Origin: Protonemura montana
Lineage: Eukaryota; Arthropoda; Insecta; Plecoptera; Nemouridae
Direction of reading: 5' to 3'
NCBI GenBank assembly: GCA_947568835.1
Contig: OX387605.1
Coordinates: 18,418,418 to 18,482,417, forward strand
DNA: 64,000 bases
This document shows positions 1 to 14,200 of this stretch, in pieces. Position numbers and translations under genes: made by a program. Under the pieces are notes generated by a model that saw only the letters and a list, made by a program, of their open reading frames with translations, did no database searches and was not told where the DNA came from. How positions within the stretch are numbered: the stretch's first letter is position 1; each line of letters opens with the position of its first letter.

Positions 1-3000
1 CGGCTATCAAAGTTCACCAAGAGGAACACCGACTTAATGTTCCTTCCGAAAGACAGTACAACTCAAACAACAGGATTCCTCCAAAAATCCTTGTTGTCGA
101 GAGGTGATAAGCAAGACGAATGATGTACTCCAATGATAGAATGATGCGAATGATGCGAATGATGTATTCTCCATCCCACCAAACTCTCGCTTGAACAGAA
201 CTGGTCGTGTCTATGATGATCATCCATCTATGATGATCACCTGGACCTGCATACATGACAGACAACAACAGGACAATTTTAGTTTTGATTTTTCAACCTT
301 CATCCATGACCTTGGTTTAACTTCCTTCGTGTTTAGGACTGGAGACGCATCCTTCCTAATATTGGAAGGGGGCCTAATACCACTTTCCCCCACCCTTTGT
401 TACATGTATAGTTTTTCATTCAGAGTTCCCATATATTCTTGATAATACGCTTTTCACCCCTACATTGGCGCGAGTCTCAGAAGGCTTCAGGATATTACAA
501 GTAAATTGGATCCCACTTGAGATTCACTTACTCTCAACAAGCTCAAGAACCTGATTGATCACAATATTCTAAATTTAATCTTACGAGAAGCATTAGATTA
601 TAATATTAAATCACATACAAACTAAGGCGCTAGTTAGGCCATTGTTTTCTAAGTGGAACGTGATCGATGACTCCAGCGACGAAGTTGTTATTTAGAGATA
701 CTTCGGTCCCTTAGGTAATATGTTACCAGGGAACTGGTCTCGGACGGTCACTTCTCGCTATAAACACATCATTGCATCCTTCAAGCTTAACCTAGATTCG
801 AACCGAACTTGTCTGATAGTTTTCGTATAACATACTAGGTTTGCCTGAAGCAAGCAACACAGTTTAACACTAAAACTATAGTGCCATGCTGGTTGCTGCA
901 AGAGCTTGTGGAGCGCTAGGCAAGGTTTACTTTGGATTCTTTACTGTATTTGTGTTGAAGTTTAAGCTGATGGTTATGGTGGTCAATTGCGACGAGCCAG
1001 AGAGAAGATGCTGAAAATAATACGAACTTCTTTGTGATTTACAAATTTCAGACATATATTAGTTGTAGGTAAATATATTGTAAATTTAATTATAGAGAGA
1101 AAATTCCCTTTATTCTATTTGCAATGTTTCTAAAAAGCGATTCGAAAGATAGCATACCCGTATTCAAGATGCATGTGGGATGGACCACACAGGTTTATTT
1201 TAACTTTGTGATAGGACGGAAACAACGATGTGCTTTAGAAAAATATGTTAGGGGATTGCCGGATGACTCTAGGGGACTACCAGGCATTTGGCCACGTCGT
1301 GCACTACTGAGCGGCAAATGAGAGGGATTTAGACTTTATTCCTGGTGCTGCTATACCAGGAAGAAATCACCACCGTGAAATCCAACCTGCCTAATTCAGG
1401 AGTGCGACGTTTTGGGGATGATTATAGGGAAGCAGTTCGCCGTTTTATGTCTGCGTTTTTGCTATTGAGAACCTCATTAGGGGTGGTATGCTTTGCGACA
1501 AGTATCCTATAGATGTGAAACTGTATTAAAAAAAAGGGGTTGCGGGCGTAGTGAGTCCGTAGGTACAAAAAAGTTTTAATGGTACCATTTAGTAAAAAAA
1601 TACCAATAGACAATACGTAAATGCATGTAAATAAAAATATCCAAATGAAAACATATTTCTCAAGACTTGGTACTGTCCCCGAATCGAGATTTGGTCGAAT
1701 ATGTGTATACAATAATATTATTACTAAATGCATAAATTCAAGAGTTGACCCGTTTACCCTTTTATTGAAGGTCACAACTTTAGAAATCGTAAATATGAAG
1801 CTGGTAACAAGAGTTCAAAATCCAATCCACTCAAAAAATATTCATAGCTTGCGGCTTGGGCAAGGAAAATTCTGATCTTCAAAAAGCAATAAATCTTATA
1901 CGGACGTATTTGCGGGCAAACATGAGCAGAATAATAGCCATGCAGCAGCACGATCGAATACGTATTGGGTCAGTATTGGGTCAAGTGTGTTGAACTTTAG
2001 CCTTCATTCGGGGCCCATGGCGTCGCACAAAGGATTGCAGTAGTGAATGAGATTTACTAGAGGACATTATGTGTGTGAGCGGTCCCGGGAGGCAGCCCGC
2101 ATTGCGTTGCATTGCCATGGTGGAGTCGTCAGGTGCTCTCTTTCTGAGGAGGCTAGACCAATTTTGAGTTAAAAAGACAGCTTGGACAATGGCTTTTTAA
2201 CCTTTTGCTATAATTTTCCTGTTTTTCGGTGCACAAAATAACAGTATATTGTTTTGGAGCCATGAAAATTATGGAAAACTGATTTCTTAAACTGAAATTT
2301 TGAGGCATGACACACTAAAATAATGGATGCTTAAAAATATGTTTACCTTCTGTGTTTAAGAAAACTGTTTTGAAAACATATTATTTCAAAATTAGTGCGT
2401 ACGGTAGATGAAGTGGACTAAAGTCTAGATAACATTATATCGCGTTCTGAGATATGTTTGTAGCTAAAATTCAGAAAACTGTCAAAATATATTTAATTTG
2501 GTTATTTATTTTGAACTAGATATCAGAACTAGAACAAGAGAAGAAATTAGATATAACGATTCAATCTTAGCATGAGGCATAACTGTCTTTCCGTGGCGCG
2601 AAACTAAGCTAAACGTAGGCACCTTACACTTCGCTACTGCGTGGGGTCGGAAAAACGGAACGCTACGAATCGAAGAGAAAAGTGTCTTTCCCCGGCAAAC
2701 GACGTGATACGTTATGCCCTGTGATCGTAGCACATGGGAGGAGCAGCTTTATAGATCGCACGCGCGAATGATTAAGTGAAAATTTCGCGGTGCCACCGTC
2801 GCGTTCAATTGGGGATGGTCGCCTATTGGTTTATCTCTAACTTACGTCTCAGTTTAGTTTCATTTCATCGCGCACCGACTTACTTTGATGAGTTTATAAG
2901 ATGTATGATGTGTTCAGATTTGGTATCTTTATTTGAAAAAAAAAGACTGAAGAAAATCATCTTGTAACCTTCATATGTAAAGGAAATTAAAAAAAATGTG

Positions 3001-6000
3001 TTTATTCAGGAAATGTACATTAATGTAAGAACTACATATAATAATGAGGATAAAATTATTTATATCATAGATAACCGTCTGATCGCGTAATTAAGAGGAA
3101 TAAATAAATAATAGTTAGAAACATGTTCCACTAAAGTTTCGCTGAAAATGTTCAAAGTTTTCTACGACACTGCGAACAAGATAAGACAATTGACTACGAA
3201 ACGGCTGATAATAAAATCCCATGGGGTATATAATTTCGTTGCAGATGCAAGTACATAAATTGCTTGCTCTCGGTTTTCTCAGATTCCCATCCCTACGAAT
3301 GGCATAAACTATTAACGAACCAACTAATCAACTATGCGATAGTTTTTTTTTTACAAAAGCAGTACAATCAGAGCGCTGTGCACGACCTTCGAGTACAAAA
3401 CAAAAAGCAGACAAAAATACCCCAGTAAAGTGTTCTCTTCTGTTTGTTTGATTGTTCACATATAATGTACAATTGAATGCATTTCGAGCTCATCTCTGAT
3501 TTCGACCAAAGACCGTAATGACAGATTCTTGGGTGTGATTCTTTATATACGTTCTTTTTTGCTCAACTAGCTCGGACTCTCGCCGGAAATTGGGTTTTGG
3601 TAGTGGGTCTGATCTTAAATGTCAAGTTGCTCAGAGCAATCCAAACCGACTGTTTCGAGATATTGTTAGTTCTTGCGGTGAGTTCTAGCAGCGACCAAAA
3701 TGGACGGTACAGTTTCTCTTCTGTGGTCAATGCACGTAATCGCGTATTTACTTTTTGTCCCTCCAAGACCAAATTCTAGCAATTCCGCGATCGATCCCTT
3801 TCACAGCTCTTTGTATACTCGACTTCAAAATGCCTTAGACGAAGACCGTGGCAATCTAAGAGTAAAATGAAAAACCCAACTACTTCCCATTGCTATTAAT
3901 CTCTCACTTCAATCCTGCCGTTGAAAAAAACAATAATAGATGAAGTAACCGACACTCCTCTTCTCAAATTAATAGATTGGAAGAGAATAGATGCGAAAAT
4001 AGGCGCTCTTTTCGTCTACAAGATAGTTAAATAACTTACGCTTCATTGTGAAATAAAAACAGAGTAAGTAATCAGTTTTAGGTTTTTTGATAAGCGCATC
4101 CATTCTTCACCCGAAAATGAGAAAAATTGGGTCTTCTAAAATTCAGTAAAATATTACCAACTTTTTTTTTTCTTTTAATGTAGACACATTTTTTCTTACT
4201 GTCAAGTTGATATCTTATTTCTTATTTATTAGATTGGAGAACTGGGAGACGAAGCAGCCATGTTGTTCCATATGTGTAATGAAAACGAATGCGAAACCCC
4301 AAGGAAATGGGAACATGAGAGTAGAATTGGCGAGATAGAGTTGAAGATTGGTTGAAGATATTGTTACAGACGAGACTGATGAAATTCAAAAATATGATTA
4401 TTGTAGACAGGTTCGCAGCGAGAATGTTCCAATGCTATTGTTCAGATTCATTTTGTTCCATTAGAGGCGAATGTGTTGTTGACTCGGTTGTTCCCAAATT
4501 GGTATTTAATAATTTGTAACAATTTAGGAATAGGTCAAGATTTACAAGAGCAATTTGTGCAACAAACTATTTTGAATCGTTACATGTCTCGCTCAATTCT
4601 GTAATGGGTTGTGGTCCAAGTTTTAAGTGCATACTAATCCTAAACTGTATGTCATCTAATGCAGCTTTGTAGCATCTTCTTATTGCTATTATAATTATTA
4701 ATATGCTTACTATAATCACATCGAATTATAAAACATAGTTAATACAAGTCCACTTAGTTGTTTGGAATTTGAAAATTAAGTTTCAGGTGCAATTCTCTGA
4801 TCAGCAGTTTTAAGAGCTGCACAGATTCCAACATTATGAAATAGTCGCTATTTGAAATTAAATTGAGAAATAAACAAATGTATTATTAACTGTGTTGATA
4901 GTAAAATCATTTCGTTTTTTTTTCTTTTAGCAAACCCCATGGATAGAATGATATTTACTGTAAAAGTTGCAGATTAATGCAATATATCCCTCTGTGTTTT
5001 ATTGCTATTTATTTTAAAACATATTCAATAATACTAGTTAGAACCAAAAAACTTCATGATTAAAAAAAAAGTCAAGTCGATATTGTATACGATTGATTCT
5101 CTGTGCATCGTAGATCACGACAGTATCAATAATTGAATGCTCCGAGCAACACCTGGCTCTGTAAATAATAAACAATTTAATTTGTTGTCATCTCATAAAA
5201 TTTAAAATTCTACCGTAAAATACTCGCCTAGAAAACTCTGAAAAGGCTGGATGATACCCGAATAGTTTTCTTGTCGAATTCAATTGAATTCCTTTTCAAA
5301 TACGGTGACTTCCAAGTTTCAATCATTCAAGCTGCGCAAAGATGAATGTCAAGCTAAGAAGTTAGTACATTTTTTTACATCTCTAAACTGCTGGTTACCC
5401 CAAGTTCGCCAGTCCTAGTTATAAACAAGAAACTACCTCGCGGAAAGTTTCTGTGGAACGGTTGCAGGAAAACTTCAAGCTGCTAACCTAGTTTTTGCCC
5501 ATAGGTAGACCACTCTAAACCACGCCGTATATATATAGGTACATATAAAATTGTTTTCATATTTTTCTTAATGCATTTTCTTGTCATGGTTTTCAAACTT
5601 TCTTTCTTTCCGTTTGGTTTTGTTACAAGTTCCTGATATTTGACCTGACTTCAGCAATAACAGCAGTTAGCGAAACTGTTTTTTGCCAAGCAATACCAAC
5701 ATGTCAGAAGAGCGAGGAAATCAAAACTCCGTACAATCCAAACGTTAACTTAGATTGTAAAAATCAGAACTGACATCCTTCCAAATCTAACCAACGGCAA
5801 AGGCAAATGTATTGGTAATTTAGGGTACTGAGCTTTCCAGTTCATCTAATAACAAATATAGTCCATACATATATATATATATTTATGCTGGCAATTATTC
5901 TATGAGTCTGAAAAGCAATTTATGTCCCGGTATTAGTTTAAGCCCCGTGAAACCGATCCATGCCTACGCTATGTCCGCGAGTATAACGTAAATCCATTCT

Positions 6001-7269
6001 CTTTCTGGGCTTATTAGTAAATGTATCACCTAGAATCCTTTCAGCAGGTACTGAACAGCATCCAGCATGATGTGAAGGCATACTCGGCTTTCAACATTCC
6101 CAATCCCAGCCTGTGTGTCTGAACTCTGGATTGGGTAAAAGGATAACTTTGGCAACTAACTTTATTACCTTCAAACTTGCTCACACTGAACAAATTTTTT
6201 TAAAACTAGGTGCACAGATATACTCAAAGGTTTGAATGAGTAATATAATATTGACGATTACGTTCAATTTATGCATGACAAAATAAAACATGTAACCCAT
6301 GTAATGATGAATAAAAAATTAATAAATAAAAACACAAATTATTTAAAAAGTAGTTGTGATAGGTTAGATAGAAGCTAAAGATTGGGGTGTTGGAACCTTA
6401 AAAAAAGTGCAAAGATATTTAAGAAACAATGTCAAACGCACCAAAGGTTAGCATAAGAAGAAGACCACTGCAGACGAGCCACTCGGACTTATAATACGTT
6501 TGTTTGGAGGCTGTACCTGCTCTGATTAACATATTGTTAGTCTAGGTCGGGAGTGGTAAGTAGGTACCGATACTGCCACCACGTAATTTAACGGACCATT
6601 TGAACGAACCAGCCCTGTCATTGGCCATCGACTGGATGCAAATGAAACTCCATCCCAAGCGAACATCTAATGCTCCTGAAACTTCTCGACGACATGTTTA
6701 GCGACAACTGTAGCCACAGACTTGACCATCGTCGTCCTCTCCAAATAATTCAAGAACACAACACATTTGCATGGGATAATAATTACGCTCCTTGCAATGA
6801 TGCTACAGAAGGGATTTACTATTTGCATAATGCATAAAGAGGTAAACATGCGACAGTAAGGACTTACGGAATCACTGCAGGGAAATGAGCTAGGAAATTA
6901 GGACTCAAGCTTGATGGACTTGAGAATAATAAAGCATTTGCTTTTACGATCAACGAAGAATGATAATGGATGTTATTATTTACATTGTGATTATTCCCTT
7001 TGTTAGGAACATCTTTAGAATATTTTGTATGTTTACGTTGGCTTCTATCATTAAAGGTAGCTGACTATATGTGTGAATTAAATAAAATATCAAAAACCAA
7101 ATGCAACCCCAAGCTGGCTTCCAATTTTTCCTATTTCTTAATAAACTGCTCATATTAAAATAAAAAAAAAATATGAAGAATTTGTTTAACTAAGCTTTGC
7201 CAATTCTGTGTTATCAGATATTATGGTGCCCATTACCCAGTTACCTAAAACCGACTTATCTCTATCGAT

Positions 7270-8850
7270 GTTCAGTTGTCTTGTCTCCTGCAATGATTCT
7301 TAGTTACCGCTTCTAGCATACCTGCCTTATCTAAGAAAGCACGCATGCACTATTTGCAAAAATGCGGTTGTTGCAGAATTATCCTAATAAACAAGAAGTT
7401 ATAAATACATATCTACTGTAAAATATTCATTGGAATATTCACCCCGATCTCAAACCTATCCGAAAGAACAACTGAACAAAAACTATTTTTATCATTCAAA
7501 CACTACGGATGTAGGTAGGTATACCTAATAAAATCCAGGTCATTTTGGCAACAATTTCAAAATGCGAAGAGATTGGAGCATACGACCCCTAGCTGATACG
7601 ACCCCTAGCTGATGAGTAAGTTAGCTTTGGTAAAGGTAAAATAAGGCTACGAGCTACCTTTATACGGATACATTATTTTGCGACCAGCGTTTTAAACATT
7701 TCCCATCCCATCTCAGCATGGGCGTGATAAAAAAACTCCTTTAAGATGATACTAAAATTTAAGTAAGCGAGCAATTTTCTTTAGAGGAGAACATAATATA
7801 ATACGGTGGCTGCAGCTGAAAGACTTTCAAAGAGGAAAATGAAGATACCTACTCACCTCAAAAACACGACAAAAGATCAATGAAACCACTGAACTCTCAC
7901 TCCCTCCCAAGATAGAGATAAGTTTTTGGGAAAGGGCCAAGGGTTGAAAAGCGCCGAGATTCGTGGCAATTCTCTTCATCCACGAACTTCATCGTCAACC
8001 AAGTTAGTCGACAATAGCTACAAAACCCTCGTAGCAAACACCATCAAAAGACAAGCACAGCCGAAATCTAGAATAGAGGCATATAATAGCATAAAGTAGA
8101 TGCAATTACTTAAGTCAGTTTGTCCTATATAACAATACCCTAGCGTTACGCAAATTGCAACCGAAAAGAGAGTGGTCCTCTGGTCTAGGCTTGGAATATT
8201 AAATAGATTAAACAGACAGGAAAATGGCTGCCATATAGATGATCACAATTTCCTAATATTAGGAACTCCGCAGTGCAATACCAAAATACCTGCCTTGTAC
8301 AGACATTGCGTAGGGAATTGCAAAGTTATTTTGCTGTGCTCTGATCTGGAGATAGAGAGATGATACCTGAAACCCTAGTAGCTAGTAGATTAAATGATAA
8401 GAGAAGAAAGTTATCTCTTCCTTTCTGCGAGGTTCTCTTTCTGATTACGTTTACAACTCGAGCGGTCGAGCTATGTTTTCAATTACAAGTACCTTTGGGT
8501 TATATAGCCGCGTCTAGTTAATGCAATTACTAAAGTTAGTTTTCCCTCTCAACAATACACTAGGCCCAGGGCAAAGCAACTCGAAACTAAATGGAAATAG
8601 TTATATTATAGAGTTATATTATTCTTGTGTGGTCATGGACATTTTGATGGGATTTTCCGGACCGCTTTAAGCGTGCCCATCATAAGTTTAAAATAAAAAC
8701 GAATGACAACAGATAGAATGTGTTAAATTTAACTTACATCTGAAAAATGGTATCTAGTGACCTAAAAATGACAGACCTATTTGGATTTTCAGTCGTCTAG
8801 TGTCCTCCACTTATTCTTAGTTCCAACTTCTAGTACACCTGCCTTACTTA
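7270..8850. repeat. Two pairs of diverged interspersed repeats
   Basis: About 60 bases at 7270-7330 (containing ATTCTTAGTTACCGCTTCTA) recur with substitutions at 8788-8848 (TTATTCTTAGTTCCAACTTC). A second pair, beginning ATGCAATTACT, lies at about 8100-8170 and 8519-8590. They look like degraded copies of dispersed elements. The family is unknown to me. Confidence 0.45.
7581..7612. repeat. 16-bp tandem duplication
   Basis: The 16-mer TACGACCCCTAGCTGA occurs twice head to tail with no mismatch. It is a short tandem duplication without coding context. Confidence 0.7.
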
Positions 8851-9955
8851 CAGTCGGTAACCTATAACTCTTTCCTACCACGTTTTCTCACCATTTCGTT
8901 TTCCCCATTCCACCCCCGTGCGCTTTTCACACAAATTGTCTCCGGATTTTTTTTCCAAACTGTCCAGAGACACACTATTTTATTGTCTCTCCGTGCGGTG
9001 GGAAGCAAAATAAATCCTTAATCGATGTTTCCCACTCCCATGGTCCCCCGATTCAAGGGGACACTCCAACCCTCTGCAAGCAGACGCTGTATACAGCTCG
9101 TGAACCCGGACCAGGTGATCCTAGCGATTCCTTTCTTGTCGAAGAAACGCATTTATCTTCCAGGATCTAATCTCAGCACGCAATGTTTCTCTGTCTTCGC
9201 CTCGCCTCGCTTCCCAATCGCTCGTTGACGACTCCTGTCTCAAGAGTCACAAGAAGAAGCTGGAGGCTCATTAGAGGAAGACAGCCGATGCAAGAAAACT
9301 GCGAGTCAAACAAGCATTTGAAAACGTTCGCTAGTTTATAACAGAAGAACACACGATATGAAAATAAGCTGATGAATTGTTTAAATTTAGGCGGGACAAT
9401 TATTATGTGCCATACCTAGCTCTGCACACTAAAGCTAGAAAAGTGTCAGTTTATTTTAAATTGCCATTGGTTTTTGTACCACATTTTCATTTTACCTTCA
9501 CGAGCTGTTCAATCAATTAAAATTCTAACAAGTATTTGATTTAAGTTTAAGTTTGTCTCTTCATCAATAACTGTCAACTTTGTCGCATTGTTTGTGCGGT
9601 TTATTGGCGTATGTGCCTAGTTGACAGTTCAAGTACATATTCATTTATTCACTACTCATTTTTTGAGTACCTATTTATTACCCGATGAAAAATGCACTCA
9701 CCTTTTTTTCAAATGGGTATTGAATGCTTAATGGAGCTTAGAGGTTTCAATATTTTAAGTACGCGGTCAATGCCCATTTACAAAAATAGTTATTTTAAAA
9801 CTGGTGAAAATGTAGTTACTATCTTAAAAATAGCATATCACTACTGGGATTCAACTGGAAATATGGTCTATTCAGAATGAGAACCACCAAACAGCTGACA
9901 TAGATTCAGACAACATTCGCCCATAAACCTAACAGGCAAGAAGGGAGTGTCGGGG

Positions 9956-10439
9956 ATTGTATTGTATTGTATTGTCTTGTATCTTTGTGTGTCCATAATC
10001 ATTCGAAGAGTAAAAGGATGTGGACCCCTCAAAAATAAAAATAAACATGATTACAAATAAATTGCAAAAAACAAAGACAATGCGTAATACTAAAATACTA
10101 CGATAGGCATGTGAAATACTAAAGTAACAACAGTCACACCTTTGTCCAATCAGTCATGTCTAATTTATAAAATTCGTCAATATGATAAAAAACTTTGTTT
10201 AATAACAATTTTTTAATAGTGCGTCTAAACTTTGAAAAATCAGCTATTGTAGCAACATTGTCAGGAAGGTTGTTAAAAAGTGTAATACCAAGATAAAATA
10301 CGCTGTCTTTAAAACAATTTAATCTATGTTTGGGAAAACAAAGTTTTTTGAATGGACGTTGACTGCTTGAGCAAATTTCGAGGAAGTCGAGTTTGGTACT
10401 GCTTAGGAATTCGTGGTAGCAGCATAGATGAAGGAAGCT
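9956..10439 (-). mobile_element. 5'-truncated non-LTR retrotransposon, RT C-terminus and 3' tail
   Basis: On the minus strand a frame stays open from 10439 to a stop at 10134-10136 (about 102 codons). It contains an FNNLPDNVATI motif followed by a basic FRRTIKKLLLNKVFYHIDEF segment. This resembles the C-terminal end of reverse transcriptases of Jockey/CR1-like LINEs, where NLP plus a short K/R-rich tail is typical. About 180 bases of 3' UTR follow, ending in a five-base (ACAAT) tandem tail near 9956-9980, a common LINE 3' end. Upstream of 10439 the frame hits a stop and then a G-rich tract, so the copy is truncated and dead. Clade assignment is an inference. Confidence 0.75.
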
Positions 10440-11207
10440 CCTTTATCGGTGGCAGGCTAGTGTCACTCACAATAGTGGGGGGTGGGAAGGGGGGGGGGGG
10501 GGGGAAGGGTTGCAAAGTCTGCTTAAAATGGATGGCGCTGTGGAAAATAGTCAGGGGGGTGGGGATCAAAAAAGAAAGAAAGGGAGAAAAGACAAAAACA
10601 TAAAAGGAAAAATTGAATTGAGATTTGCAGATTTTGTTGGAAAAAACAAACTTTTTTTTTGTGTAATTGAAATTTTTTTTAAACCCTTGCTGAAAATCAA
10701 AAACCATTAAGTTTATAGTTACCTATAGTCAGAGAACCAGCATTGATGTTAATTTTTTTGCTAAAGAGGATAATGGCATCGGGTGATGGCACTTTTGGCC
10801 ATATTTTTGACAAACTCCCGCAATTGAATGATTTAAACTCAAAAGATCGGTACATGTGAGCATAAATCAGTCTCAAATGCCAGTCATTTCCGATAGATAG
10901 CAAAAAGAAATTTCTTAACACTCAATACAATGGTGATTTCACCTAGAAGCATTCACACAAAAGAAACACAGATTATGAAGGCATCACTAACTTTTGATCA
11001 CTGAGTGATCACTGAGTCACAAGTCACCAGTTACCCATTATTACCCATTACTAATTCCATATCAACCATGATTTTTGACGCACATATTCAATCACACAAA
11101 CAAAACTACATAATGAAACATTTAATAATTTACACGCTTTACAATACGCAGTGCAACGCACAATTTAAATAGCAGCCACCAGCGCCGATTGGAGACGTGG
11201 TCGGCAC
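10440..11207. other. Intergenic stretch with G-run and possible poly(A) site
   Basis: A run of 16 G occurs at 10489-10504, followed by purine-rich sequence. Short direct repeats lie near 10998-11052 (TGATCACTGAG and TTACCCATTA each occur twice or nearly so). On the minus strand an ATTAAA hexamer at about 11119-11124 could be the polyadenylation signal of the coiled-coil gene ending at 11208. I see no gene. Confidence 0.4.
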
Positions 11208-11288
11208 TCACTTGCTTCCTTTTTTGGGTTTCTTGTTCGCAAGGCGCGCGCCGCACGCGCTTACGAACGTATCGCGCTGGGTTAGCAT
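11208..11288 (-). CDS. Coiled-coil gene putative terminal exon 14
   Basis: Acceptor TTTCTTCCAAG|ATG fits phase 0 from exon 13. The frame gives 26 residues (MLTQRDTFVSACGARLANKK then PKKGSK) and a TGA at 11208-11210, with an ATTAAA signal about 90 bases downstream. The basic end is plausible, but the exon is inferred from splice sites alone. Confidence 0.5.
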   Translation of the reverse strand: MLTQRDTFVSACGARLANKKPKKGSK

Positions 11289-14200
11289 CTTGGAAGAAAC
11301 ACAAAATCAGGGTTAACTGTGAGACTGGTTATGGAGAAAATAAAAAGTACGTTCTTACTAGGCTGTGTACAGAAATCACCAACATAAAAATATAAGATAT
11401 GTGTGCTGGGGTTTGGCGCCTAATTTTGTATACTATGCACCGTGATAAGGTATGCTAGTTTTAAGGTACCGCTCACAGTTTATACTAGAGGACATTGTTC
11501 TATTTTAAATAAGGGGAAAAATGGGGACTAAACATTCAGATTGACTGAATTTATGGTGTTAAGTGGACATCCAGTCAAGGTTGGTAACAATTGATAACAG
11601 AGTTAAGTTGTTGTCAAAGTGGGGTCAAAATATATTTTGATGTTAGTGCCACTTTACAAAAAAAACTTACATTTTTTAAATGGGAGCCTTGCAAAGGGTA
11701 CGGACGATGGAATACAGATGAAAAATATGGATAGACATTTTCAAAAGACAATTAAATCACAAATGATAAAAATCGAGCGTCACCTGCAGCTCTGTGTACG
11801 GTTTAGCAGTGACACACGTCGTCGGACAAGGTTTTCGCGCGGTCGGTGCCTCTCCGGGCTGCACCAGAACCTTGCACTGCGGCAGTCCGGGCCTCGGAGT
11901 CTGCACTGGGGCCGGGACCAGGGCTGTGACATTGCAAGGAGCAGGGCATGGATGTCGGCCCATACCAGCCGCTGTTGGATACACCGGGCGAGGACTTGGC
12001 TCCTGCACCGGCGGGTCCATGTATGTCACGCCCAGACGGTGGTCCGGCTTGCGACCCGGAGCCGGCTGTCGCGTCGGCACTTGGTTGCGTTGATGGAACG
12101 CGTCTGGTTTAGGGGTCTTGGCGCGGAGTTTCATTTCGTTGTCAAGTGACGCTTCGAGTGTCGTGCGCATTGCCTGAAAGAAGTATGTAACGTTGATGTT
12201 GTATCTTAAAATTACTGATAAGTAATTTTCTAGGTTCAAGCCTAGAAAATATCTCAAATTTGCTTCGAAGTTACTAACCAACTTTAATAGACATGCCAAA
12301 TATACCTAGTAAAAGCTAGAAGCCAAACCAAATTCCACAAACCATTCCAAATCCATGAGAAATTATGATTTTACATTTATAAACAAATTAGTTAATCCAT
12401 CTTAAAAAAGGCCAGTAAATTTAGAAGTTACCTTGTCAATTCATTCTACCAATTAACGACCAGAACCAGTACAAAAATCAAATACGATGTCGATTTGAGT
12501 TTGAATCTCTGCTGTTAACCATTAATTTTTCTTGCTTATTAAAAATAAACGGATATTTCTTAGATAATATCCTTGTTAACTATTTCTAAAAAGGTTATGA
12601 TGGCAGAGTCTTGCTGGTCCTGTTCTTCGATGGGTATCCCAAGTCAACGTACCCCCATTGCCTCCACGTCCCTGCCTCCGCATGATTGCTGGGAGGCATC
12701 CAGGAGCGTTTGCAGGTGCCTGTTAGCTGCCTTCAGCCGTTTGAGCTCAAGCTCGTAGACACAGCACTTGGCTCGCTCTTTTTCCACCGCTTTCCTATGG
12801 AATTGGGCACAGACCAGGTTATGTATCTTGTGACTCATTAAAACTTCAGCAGAATAATTACTTAAATTAGAGCTTGCTATCCTAAAAATAGTTCAAAATT
12901 TTGACATGTCTGCATCAGCCCCAAAGATAATAAAACTAATAGCTTTCAGCTTTGATGACCAAGTTTTTAAGGTCAATTTGTTATTCTAAGTTATGGGATA
13001 GTGTTATCGATCCAAAAGTTGGTAATGAGAGTTTTGTTTAGAATGTGAACTTAAAATGCAAACGTAACATTTAACACATAATGTTTTCAAAAATTTAAAG
13101 ACACATTTTTATCCAAGAAGCAAATTCAACTGGCAAAAATGTACACCTGTGCCTTTAAAGTACCTTAAAAGTGCATCTAAAGGCTAACTTTTTCTGTCAA
13201 TTAAGACTACTATGGTAAGAATTTTGAGAAGTAAAAGAAAAAAAAATATTTCTATGAATCCAAGCAACTATTTCTAACTACAAAACTTTTCAGCTGTTTT
13301 CCTCTGGAGATCATTGTGTTCGGTGGCTTATTTAAACTCCTTCCATCTCTGTTCACTCACATGGCATTCCTGGCTTTGTCAGCACAGTTGGCCGTCTCTT
13401 TCTTCATCATGTCGTGCTGTGATCCCAGCTCGACGCACCGACGCTGCTCGTGCGTTAGCGATTGGCGCACCTCTTCCAGACGTCGCTTCTCATTCATGAC
13501 GCACTTCTCCAGGCAGCACACTGCAGCAAGAGAGGGAAATGAAGACCAAAATACAGACAGTATTTTAATGGCTGGACATCTTCTATATTAGTTATTTTTT
13601 CATCTAAAGCCTGTTAACATGTCACTTTTTTGTTTGGCAACTGCCTTTTTCAAAACGGCTGCTCGAAAAATTGCTGGTGAATTATATTACTCCATTATAT
13701 ATTTCCACAGAAGGTATATTATTTATGTTGGTGTTGCGTATATTTCCATGGATAAAAAAAAAGAATAGTGAAAATAAAAATAAATACAAGGGTCTATCTA
13801 GCTGCAATGGGAGTGACATCTTTGATATGCCATATGAAGAACAATGTACCAAGATTAACTTTAAAATGAAAAGTGATGTTTTGCACTACGTGAATGTTTT
13901 TTGCAGCATATTGACTGCAAGAAAGGGGTAGATCATCAAATTTTCAGCTTCATTCATATAATTTTATGTAAATTATATTGTATTTAAAAAAGTGTTTGCT
14001 GTGAACTCAAGAAATTGGGTTGGATACCTGGCTCAAATACATAGCGGAGAGTAAAAAGCTTACCCTTGCGTTGAGTCTCCTTATCTCGACGCGTGAGCTC
14101 TTTCTCGAGGATCTGGACTCGGCTGCAGAGCTCCTTTTTGTCCATTCCGTGACACTCAGGCGACATCGTGGACAATTTCAAGTCTGGATTTGACAAGATC

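Larger units (their letters stand above)
1..9955. other. Gene-poor AT-rich region with old repeats
   Basis: I see no gene here that I can support. Open frames are short (at most about 84 codons), lack homology I recognise and have no consistent splice partners. The stretch holds poly-A/T tracts, a small nine-base tandem near 140-166, a 16-base direct duplication at about 7581-7612, and two pairs of diverged dispersed repeats (about 7270-7330 with 8788-8848, and 8100-8170 with 8519-8590). About 9000-9260 is more GC-rich than its surroundings but gives no recognisable product. It may be intergenic or part of a long intron of a gene starting outside the window. Confidence 0.5.

Noticed and set aside
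1..123. Open frame from base 1 to a stop at 121-123 (starts RLSKFTKRNTDL), possible end of an upstream gene
   Set aside because: Forty open codons can arise by chance, no splice acceptor is visible and no similarity recognised.
798..810. GATTCGAACC, a minus-strand tRNA B-box-like sequence; others near 56730 and 61611
   Set aside because: The expected T-arm stem pairing fails and no A box or acceptor stem is present; no tRNA gene called.
4232..4356. Acceptor-like TTATTTATTAG followed by about 40 open codons (IGELGDEAAMLFHMCNENEC)
   Set aside because: No donor-bearing partner exon or start codon could be linked on the plus strand; left as unproven.
12226..12252. Perfect 10-bp hairpin ATTTTCTAGG/CCTAGAAAAT in an intron
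   Set aside because: Too short for a pre-microRNA and eukaryotic genes do not use such terminators; probably chance.
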